A stretch of 52,428 nt of DNA, taken from contig JBPOHI010000145.1 of assembly GCA_052035735.1 (NCBI GenBank), positions 1 through 52,428 of the forward strand, in the 5' to 3' direction. Source of the DNA: JAGPDF01 sp052035735 (GTDB taxonomy: Bacteria > Acidobacteriota > Thermoanaerobaculia > Multivoradales > JAGPDF01). The notes beneath the pieces were generated by a model, which saw only the letters and a program-made list of their open reading frames with translations, did not search any database and was not told the origin of the DNA. Below are positions 27,857 to 34,539 of the stretch, piece after piece; within the stretch, counting starts at the first letter, position 1, and every line of letters begins with the position of its first letter. A program made the translations under genes and the position numbers.

Positions 27857-30220
27857 TCAGGCGCCCGGCTGCGGCAGCCAGACGAGCCCGACGCGCACCA
27901 CTTCGACGTCGGCCTTCTTCGGCTTGAGGCCCTTCGCGGCAAGGGTGAGGCTCTGCGGGTCGGAGCGGCTCTCGACTTCGGCGATCGCCGCGGCGAGCTC
28001 GGCCTCGAGCTCCGCGATCCGTGCCTGCACCGCTTCCACGCCCTCTTCTGCGAGGCCGACGTCGCGCGACTCCTTCATCGACCGCGAGGCCGCACGCGCC
28101 GAGGTCGCTGCGCGCGAAAGCGTCGCCGTCGACAGCTTGCGGCGTCCGAAGAGCGCGCCGGCGACGGCTCCGAACACCGACGCGGCGGTCGAGATCGTCT
28201 GCGCCGTCGCCTGCGACTTCTGCTCGGCGACCTTCGCCTGCGCGCGGCGCAAGCGCTCGTCCAAAGCAGTGAATTTCGGCGCCAGGCGCGCTTTGACCTT
28301 GTCGACCTCTCCGTCGCGGCGCTGGCGGGCGGCGTCGGCGAGCCGAGAACGGAACTCCCCCTCGCTCTCGCCGGGCTTCGAAGTCACGGCGAGCTCCTTG
28401 CTCGAGTAGATCGTCAGCTCTTCGGCGCGCGCAAGGTAGTCCCTGAACGCCTTCGCCCAGGTGTCGAAGCTCTTAGCCCGGGTCGCCTCGCCCGGCACGG
28501 CCGCGAAGCCTCCCGCTCCCGCCGGTGCGCTCTCGGTGAGCCCTGCAGCTTCGAACGACGCGGAGCCTCCCCAATCGACCAGCAGCGCGCCTTCCGACGC
28601 GATCGGCAGCACGCGGGTCACCTCGCGGGTGAAGCTCCATCCGGCGTCGGTGCTCTGGAAATGCACCCTCCCCTGGCCGAAGATCGCCGCCCGGTAGACC
28701 GTTTCCGCGCCCGCAGCGGGTGCGAAGAGCACCGGAATCTCGGTCGGCAGAATCGGCAGAGCCGCGACCTTGCCGGTCGACGCCGGCGCCGAAGAGAGCA
28801 CCGGCGCGGGCGCGCCCGCCGCCGCGGGTACTCTGAGGCGGCGAATCTGATCGCGGGTCAGCGGCCCGGCAAGATAAGAGAGCGCCCAGCGGCTCTCGAA
28901 CAGCACCGGCTTCTCCTCGTGCACGTTGTGCAACAGGAAGCGGCGCGAACCGAGCCCGGCGAGCAGGCGCGAGAGCTCCTGCCGGTCGATCCCGCCGGCG
29001 ACTCCCTCGAGGCCATCGAGCACACGCGCGAGGTCGCGCTCGGTCTGCAGCCTGCCGAGCAGCCAGGTACCGATGTTCGACAGCGCCTTGTAGTCGAGGT
29101 CGACCGGGTTCTGGGTCGCCAGCACGACGCCGAGCCCGAAGGCCCGGGCCTGTTTGAGCAGGGTGAGCATCGGCTTCTTCGATGGCGGATTGGCGGTCGG
29201 CGGCAGGTAGCCGAAGATCTCGTCCATGTAGAGGATCGCCCGCAGGCTGCTCGTCCCCTGCCGGGTGCGCATCCAGGCGAGCGTCTGATTGAGCAGCAGC
29301 GAGACGAAGAACATTCGTTCTGCGTCGGAGAGGTGGGCGATCGACAGCACCGCGACCTGGGGCCTGCCGTCGCTGGTGTAGAGGAGTTGCTGGACGTCGA
29401 GCGGCGTCCCCGAGAGCCAGACCGCGAAGCCGGGCGCCGCGAGCAGGGCGTTCACCGTCATCGCGAGCTCGAAGCGCTCCTTGGCTGGATAGAAGCTCTC
29501 CAGGGGCAGTACGCCCACCTTGTCGAGCGGCGGCTTCTGGATGTCGGCGATCAACTGCGCGAGATCGTAGCCGCGCCCCTCGCGCCAGGCGCGATCGAGC
29601 AACGACGAGACCAGTATGTGCTCGCGGCTGCGCAGGGGGTCGCCGGCGATGCCGACGAGACCGAGGAGACTCGTCGCGGTCGACTGCACGCGTTCGCCGA
29701 AGACCTCCGCGTCGTCGATCAGCTCCGGCGGCGGCGCGGCGAAGGTGGCGAGGATCGAAATGGGCTCGCCGGCGTTGCTCCCCGGTGTGAAAATGCGGAA
29801 GTTCGCCGCCGCCCTGAGGCGGCGAATGCGCTCGCCGTCCTCTCCCCAGGAGGCGAGCCCCTTCTTCCACTTCGCAGCTTCGGCCGCGGCGTAGGCCGGC
29901 ACATCCAGCCCCTTGCGCTCGGCCTCCTCCGCCTGCACCCAAGGCTCGAAGTCCTGCGGCGCCAGATCGGGGAAGGTCAGCAGCAGGTTGGTGAGGTCTC
30001 CCTTGGGATCGATCACCAGGGCGGGCACGCCGTCGATCGCGGCCTCCTCGAGGAGTGCGATTCCCAAGCCGGTCTTGCCGCTGCCGGTCATGCCGAGGCA
30101 GACCGCGTGCGTCACCAGATCGCGCGAGTCGTAGAGCAACGGCTCGTCGATCGTCGCCCCCGTCGCGACATCCACCGGCTTGCCGAGATAGAACAGTCCG
30201 AGCTTCTCGAAGTCCTGCAT
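27857..30220 (-). CDS. HerA/FtsK-superfamily ATPase with coiled-coil C-terminal region
   Basis: A 787-residue P-loop ATPase of the HerA/FtsK type. Walker A is GMTGSGKT (Lys49), followed by ALVIDPKGDL, Walker B ILYMDEIFGYLPP (Asp333, Glu334) and the sensor ATQNPVDLDYKA at 368-379. The second half is unusual: a beta-rich part to about 550, a coiled coil at about 622-675, a hydrophobic small-residue segment SVFGAVAGALFGRR at about 681-694, and a second coiled coil at about 700-750. No nuclease domain is seen, and no NurA-type partner gene is adjacent. It could be a DNA-pumping or conjugation-like motor, or a defence-related ATPase. Function is not known. Confidence 0.75.
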   Translation of the reverse strand: MQDFEKLGLFYLGKPVDVATGATIDEPLLYDSRDLVTHAVCLGMTGSGKTGLGIALLEEAAIDGVPALVIDPKGDLTNLLLTFPDLAPQDFEPWVQAEEAERKGLDVPAYAAAEAAKWKKGLASWGEDGERIRRLRAAANFRIFTPGSNAGEPISILATFAAPPPELIDDAEVFGERVQSTATSLLGLVGIAGDPLRSREHILVSSLLDRAWREGRGYDLAQLIADIQKPPLDKVGVLPLESFYPAKERFELAMTVNALLAAPGFAVWLSGTPLDVQQLLYTSDGRPQVAVLSIAHLSDAERMFFVSLLLNQTLAWMRTRQGTSSLRAILYMDEIFGYLPPTANPPSKKPMLTLLKQARAFGLGVVLATQNPVDLDYKALSNIGTWLLGRLQTERDLARVLDGLEGVAGGIDRQELSRLLAGLGSRRFLLHNVHEEKPVLFESRWALSYLAGPLTRDQIRRLRVPAAAGAPAPVLSSAPASTGKVAALPILPTEIPVLFAPAAGAETVYRAAIFGQGRVHFQSTDAGWSFTREVTRVLPIASEGALLVDWGGSASFEAAGLTESAPAGAGGFAAVPGEATRAKSFDTWAKAFRDYLARAEELTIYSSKELAVTSKPGESEGEFRSRLADAARQRRDGEVDKVKARLAPKFTALDERLRRAQAKVAEQKSQATAQTISTAASVFGAVAGALFGRRKLSTATLSRAATSARAASRSMKESRDVGLAEEGVEAVQARIAELEAELAAAIAEVESRSDPQSLTLAAKGLKPKKADVEVVRVGLVWLPQPGA

Positions 30221-30358
30221 GCCGACCTCCTCTACAGAATCGAATCCTAGCCGAGGCGGGTGCGGCTGTCTTCAGTTTTCCCTGCCGCTTCCACGAGATC
30301 TCCATTCCTCTTCGCTAGCTTGGGGACGATGGCACCCGCCGACACAGAGGAGGCTAGC

Positions 30359-31036
30359 GTGGACAACGCAACTGCAGCTCTCAGATATCCCGAAGCGGTA
30401 CTACGAAATGAGACGACCGTCATCGAAGGCATCGGATCGCAGCGCGACCTCGGTCGCACGACCCGACAGGCGCTCTTCTGGGGCGCCGCGGCCGCAGCGC
30501 TGTTCGGCGTGACGCTCGGAGCGTACGGCCAGTCTTGGATCCAGATCGTGAGCTCGGCGGTCAAGCTGCCGCTCCTGCTCTTCGGGAGCGCCGCCATCTG
30601 CTTCCCGACGTTTCACGCGATGCAGGTACTCCGCGCTCCGCGAGAGCTGTCTCTGGCGCAGTCCCTGGCGCTTCAGGCGACCGCCTTGTCTTCGACAGCG
30701 ATGGTGTGGGCATCGTTCTCACTGCCCCTCTTCTTCCTGATCGGGACCACCCGGCACTACAGGTTCGCCCAGTTCCTCGCTTTAGGCGTCGGAGCCGCCG
30801 GAGGTTTCATCGGGCTGGCTCGTCTGCTGGCTGGGTATCGCAGGCTCTGCAATCCGCAGCAGCAAAGGGGCTCCGCGAGCGCACTGCTACTCTACTTTCT
30901 GATCCACGCGGTCGTCGGCGCACAGCTCGCCTGGGTGCTCAGGCCGTTCGTCGGGTCTCCCACATTGCGTTTCGAGCTCTTTCGCAAGCTGGACGGCAAC
31001 ATCTTCGGGCACATTCTCGGCATGTTTGGCGGCTAG
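30359..31036 (+). CDS. Multi-pass membrane protein of unknown function
   Basis: A 225-residue protein with about five transmembrane helices (clusters at roughly 38-55, 63-90, 97-125, 135-158 and 178-200) and a conserved-looking C-terminal block AWVLRPFVGSPTLRFELFR. I recall similar 5-helix proteins with an LRPF-G-P block in planctomycetes and cyanobacteria, without known function; this is memory, not a search. The GTG at 30359 is chosen because AGGAGG lies exactly five bases upstream; earlier in-frame ATGs at 30260 and 30329 lack such a site. It is the first gene of the cassette, three bases before the TPR lipoprotein. Confidence 0.75.
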   Translation: MDNATAALRYPEAVLRNETTVIEGIGSQRDLGRTTRQALFWGAAAAALFGVTLGAYGQSWIQIVSSAVKLPLLLFGSAAICFPTFHAMQVLRAPRELSLAQSLALQATALSSTAMVWASFSLPLFFLIGTTRHYRFAQFLALGVGAAGGFIGLARLLAGYRRLCNPQQQRGSASALLLYFLIHAVVGAQLAWVLRPFVGSPTLRFELFRKLDGNIFGHILGMFGG

Positions 31037-31039
31037 CCG

Positions 31040-32104
31040 ATGACTCGGAACCTCCGCAGGTCCGCGACTCTCCTCCTCTTGCTCGGCGTTGCCTGCACCT
31101 CGCCGACGCAACGGCAATCTGCGCTTTTCGCGCAGGCGGACGAAGCCGCCGCGCAGGGCGATCTCCCACGGGCGATCGCCAGGCTTCGATCCGCCGTCAG
31201 CTACGATCCCAGCGACGTCGAAGCGGTCACGCGCCTGGCCCAGGCTCTGGTTCGCGCCGACCGCGACCGGGAGGCGCTGCTGATACTCGAGCGCCTTCCG
31301 CCCGAGGTCCCACGCAACGACCAGTTTCAGAACCTCGAGGTGAGCCTTCAGTGCCGCTTCGGCGGCGTTCTCCGAGTCTTGCCGCGACTGCACGCTCTGG
31401 AGCAAAGGGGCCGCGCGGATCCAGCGACCGTACTGGCTGCCATCGAAGCCCTCGCAGCCAGCAAGACGAAGCCGTCGGACGCGCCTGGGTTGCCATCTTC
31501 CTGGCGACTCGCTCTGGCTGGACACGCTCTCGACGGCGGCAGTCCGGACCTCGCTGCCGACTGGCTACTGACCTCGCCCGCGGATGCCCCCGCGCTCGAG
31601 GAGCTGACCGACAGGCTCATGGCGGAAGTCCTTCGAGCCGGCCAGCCGGAGCCTTCGGCCACCGTCGTCGCGATCGCTGAAAGGGCTGACACTGCCAACG
31701 AGTCTCTGGTCCTGCGCCGCCACCTGATCGCGGGCGGCGATTGGGCGGGAGTGATTCGAATCGAAGAGCGATTCCTCGCCGAGCATGTCGAACATCCCGC
31801 CTGGCCCGAGGTGGCGCTGGCGGTGGCGTGGCGCTTCCTACGAGCGGGGGACCATCTTCAGGCCGGAAGGCTCGCCGACAGGGTCGCCGCCTTCGATCCC
31901 TCTAGCGTGGAACCTCTCGTCGTGCGCGGCCTGGCCCTCCGGGAGGAAGGCCGCGAAGTCGAGGCTCGTAAGGTACTCGAATTGGCGCTAGCGTTGGAGC
32001 CCACCAACCCCACCGCCCGGAGAGCGTTGTCCGGAAGCGAGCGGGATCGAGAGGCGTTTCGTATGCACCGCAGTCACCGCGGAAACCGACCCGAAGCTCC
32101 ATGA
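31040..32104 (+). CDS. TPR-repeat lipoprotein
   Basis: A 354-residue protein with a lipoprotein signal ending LLGVAC, so Cys19 should be lipidated, although Gly at -3 is less usual than Leu. The rest is helical with tetratricopeptide-like repeats at about 28-90 (ALFAQADEAAAQGDLPRAIARLRSAVSYDPSD in pieces: AAQGDLPRAIARL, YDPSDVEAVTRLA) and again near 285-335 (DPSSVEPLVVRGLALREEG). It probably scaffolds partner proteins at the periplasmic face. Its stop overlaps the VanZ-like gene by four bases (ATGA), and it follows the membrane protein by three bases. Confidence 0.85.
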   Translation: MTRNLRRSATLLLLLGVACTSPTQRQSALFAQADEAAAQGDLPRAIARLRSAVSYDPSDVEAVTRLAQALVRADRDREALLILERLPPEVPRNDQFQNLEVSLQCRFGGVLRVLPRLHALEQRGRADPATVLAAIEALAASKTKPSDAPGLPSSWRLALAGHALDGGSPDLAADWLLTSPADAPALEELTDRLMAEVLRAGQPEPSATVVAIAERADTANESLVLRRHLIAGGDWAGVIRIEERFLAEHVEHPAWPEVALAVAWRFLRAGDHLQAGRLADRVAAFDPSSVEPLVVRGLALREEGREVEARKVLELALALEPTNPTARRALSGSERDREAFRMHRSHRGNRPEAP

Positions 32105-32676
32105 GCGGACCTCCGAACACCAAGGCCTCGCGAATGTGGCTGCTCGTGAGCGCTTACGTCGCCATCCTCTTGGCCTCTGTCCCCTATGCGCGCAACATCG
32201 TCGTCGGCCTGAGGGAGCAGCACCTCCTGGGGACGTCGGTGACCCTTCTCTACTTCGTAGCCATCGTGGGAGTCGTTTACCACGTCGTCTTCGATGTCCG
32301 GCTGTCGGATCGAATCGCCTTCTTCGCCCTCGTACTCCTCACGCTCGTCACCGGAAGTCTGGTTCTTGGCCTCGCAGTGCCTGAGGAGCGCATCCACTTC
32401 CTGCAATACGGACTCCTGGCGATTCTTTGCCGGAAGGCGCTCGCCAACCACGTCTCGCCGCGGGGCCAGGTCCTCGGAGCGATGGTCCTGGCTTCCCTCG
32501 CGGGCATCGTGGACGAGTTACTCCAGGGGCTGACACCCGAGCGGGTTCGCGATCCACGAGACATGGCTCTCAACGCCGTCGCTGCGTTCCTGGCCCTCGT
32601 TGCCGAAGAGGCGATGCACAACCGCATGGGTTGGCTGCCACGAAGGGAGGAAGATGAACCGCGTCCTGGTGATTGA
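32101..32676 (+). CDS. VanZ-like membrane protein
   Basis: A 191-residue protein with four transmembrane helices at about 12-28, 43-66, 70-92 and 113-125, the VanZ-family HFLQYGLLAIL block and a GIVDELLQGLTPERVRDPRDM block whose DExxQ and DxxD residues are the conserved polar core of the family. VanZ confers low-level teicoplanin resistance in Enterococcus, but most homologues are uncharacterised and are linked to cell-envelope polymers. The ATG overlaps the lipoprotein stop. The 3' end of the gene overlaps the response-regulator start by 23 bases. Confidence 0.85.
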   Translation: MSGPPNTKASRMWLLVSAYVAILLASVPYARNIVVGLREQHLLGTSVTLLYFVAIVGVVYHVVFDVRLSDRIAFFALVLLTLVTGSLVLGLAVPEERIHFLQYGLLAILCRKALANHVSPRGQVLGAMVLASLAGIVDELLQGLTPERVRDPRDMALNAVAAFLALVAEEAMHNRMGWLPRREEDEPRPGD

Positions 32677-33343
32677 CGATGAGCCCGCGGTGGTCGATGT
32701 GCTGGTGTTCTCTCTGCGACGATCGGGATTCACCGTTGACGTCGCTGGAACGCTCCAGGAGGGGCGTAGACTCCTCGCCTCTCACTCCTTCGATCTGCTG
32801 ATGCTGGACCTCGGCCTCCCGGACGGCGACGGTCTCGAATTCTGCCGCCAGCTCCGTGCTGGTTCCGGAATTCCGGTGCTCATCCTCACCTGCCGCGATG
32901 ACGAAGTGGATCGCGTCGTTGGCCTGGAGAGTGGAGCGGACGACTACGTGGTCAAGCCGTTCTCTCCCCGGGAGCTGGTCGCGAGAGTACGCGCGATTCT
33001 CCGCCGCGCCGCTCCCCTGGCGCCCTCGAACGACGCACCCACCGTCGTCCTCGGTACGGTGCGCATCGACCCGTACTCGCATCGAGCCACCCTGCGCGAA
33101 GTCTCAGTACCTCTCACCCGCCTCGAGTTCCAGCTACTCTACCTGCTCGTCAGGGCTCCCCAGCGCGTGTTCTCGCGCGACGAACTGATCGAACGCGTCT
33201 ATCGGGGCGAGGCATTGGTCGCCGACCGCACGATCGACTCGCATGTAAAGGGCGTACGGCAGAAGTTCCAGCGGGTCGAAGCCGCCGCAGATCCCATCGA
33301 GACTGTCTTCGGCGTCGGCTACCGAGCGCGGAACCTCGAGTGA
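32654..33343 (+). CDS. OmpR/CreB-type response regulator
   Basis: A 229-residue response regulator: receiver domain at 1-118 with acidic pocket Asp8, Asp9 and phosphoacceptor Asp52 (LMLDLGLPDGDG) and the conserved Lys in VVKPFSPREL, then a winged-helix DNA-binding domain (LTRLEFQLLYLLV, TIDSHVKGVRQKF, GVGYRARN). The ATG at 32654 has GGAGGAAG immediately upstream and lies inside the end of the VanZ-like gene, a different frame. Its stop overlaps the kinase GTG. The cognate kinase is the next gene; the cassette upstream is a likely target by autoregulation. Confidence 0.94.
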   Translation: MNRVLVIDDEPAVVDVLVFSLRRSGFTVDVAGTLQEGRRLLASHSFDLLMLDLGLPDGDGLEFCRQLRAGSGIPVLILTCRDDEVDRVVGLESGADDYVVKPFSPRELVARVRAILRRAAPLAPSNDAPTVVLGTVRIDPYSHRATLREVSVPLTRLEFQLLYLLVRAPQRVFSRDELIERVYRGEALVADRTIDSHVKGVRQKFQRVEAAADPIETVFGVGYRARNLE

Positions 33344-34455
33344 CCGCACCCGCCACCCCCACCGCGGCGCGCCGGCCGATCGCTCGCCGCCTGATGGCGG
33401 CGCTCTTCCTGCTGATGATCCTGCCCATTGGCGGCTGGTACTTCATCGCCGAGTTCACCTCGGGTGACCACTGGGAAGCGCTCGCGCCCGCCGGTCAGAC
33501 CATCCTGTTGACGGCCCAGCGCGAGGTCCGGCTGAAGCTCGCCCTGACGTTGGTGGCCAGCATCCTGGTGCTGGCCGCCACGGTCGTCTACCTTCGCCGC
33601 TCGATCCTCGATCCGCTCGACGATCTGGCTCGCCGGGCGCGCACAGCCGGACGAGCCAGGTGGGAGTCGCCGAGCGAGCGCCACCGCCTGGACGAGATCG
33701 GCGATCTGGCCCGCGCGCTCGACAACGGTGTGCGGGCCCTCGAGCAAAAGGCCGAGGACTCAGCCCGTTTCTCGGTCAACCTGAGTCACGAGCTGAGGAC
33801 GCCGTTGGCGGCGATTCGCGGGGCAGCGGAGATTCTGACCGAGGACGACTTGGCTGCCGAGGATCGGCGGCGGTTCGTCCACAACATCGTCACGGAATCG
33901 GAGCGACTCGAACGGTTGGTCACCGGGATACTCGAGCTGTCTCGGGTGGAGGCAGGTCGAGCTCCGAGCTCGCTCGAAGCGGTGGACTTGGCGTCGGTCA
34001 TGTCAGCTGTTGTCGACGCCACCCAGCCTCTCCTGCGGCGAAAGGGCCTGCACGTCCCCCGACTCGAATCGGAAGACCGGGGGCTCGTCCACGGCGACGC
34101 CGACCGTCTTCACCGGATCCTCTTCGGACTGCTCGAGAACGCAATCCGCTTTTCTCCGCAGGGCGGCGAGATCCGGCTCGAGCTCCAGAGGACGCCGCAG
34201 GAGGTCCGTCTGGTCATCAGCGACGAGGGTCCTGGCGTTCCATCGGAGATTCGGGAGGCGATCTTCGAGCGCCAATTCACTACCGAGCACGATGGTGGCT
34301 CCGCCTCCCGCGCTACCGGACTGGGCCTCGCGATCGTGCGCGGCCTGGTCTCTGCCGCCGGCGGAGGCGTCTGGGTCGAAGAGTCACCCACGAACGGAGC
34401 CCGTTTCGTTCTGGCCCTCCCCGCGGCCCCCTCCGCGCCGGCGCAGCCTTCATAG
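33340..34455 (+). CDS. Two-component sensor histidine kinase
   Basis: A 371-residue membrane kinase: transmembrane helices at about 17-37 and 65-86 flank a short (about 28-residue) periplasmic loop, then HAMP-like linker to about 138, HisKA with the phospho-accepting His150 in VNLSHELRTPLAAIRG, and HATPase_c with N box LLENAIRFSP, G1 DEGPGVP and G2 GLGLAIVRGL. The small periplasmic loop suggests sensing via a partner protein or within the membrane. The GTG start overlaps the response-regulator stop as GTGA. A strong hairpin follows 23 bases after the stop. Confidence 0.93.
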   Translation: MTAPATPTAARRPIARRLMAALFLLMILPIGGWYFIAEFTSGDHWEALAPAGQTILLTAQREVRLKLALTLVASILVLAATVVYLRRSILDPLDDLARRARTAGRARWESPSERHRLDEIGDLARALDNGVRALEQKAEDSARFSVNLSHELRTPLAAIRGAAEILTEDDLAAEDRRRFVHNIVTESERLERLVTGILELSRVEAGRAPSSLEAVDLASVMSAVVDATQPLLRRKGLHVPRLESEDRGLVHGDADRLHRILFGLLENAIRFSPQGGEIRLELQRTPQEVRLVISDEGPGVPSEIREAIFERQFTTEHDGGSASRATGLGLAIVRGLVSAAGGGVWVEESPTNGARFVLALPAAPSAPAQPS

Positions 34456-34477
34456 TGCGCTCTTCCCCGCACGACAA

Positions 34478-34507
34478 ACGGCCCGCTCCGTTTCCGAAGC
34501 GGGCCGT
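34478..34507. terminator. Bidirectional terminator hairpin
   Basis: A perfect ten-base inverted repeat (ACGGCCCGCT / AGCGGGCCGT) with a ten-base loop separates the convergent kinase gene and the secreted-protein gene. Read leftwards it is followed by TTTGTC, a partial T tract, so it best fits a terminator for the minus-strand gene and may also stop the plus-strand cassette. Confidence 0.8.
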
Positions 34508-34539
34508 CGGTGCTGCAACGTGCGACGAAGCGGAAGGCC

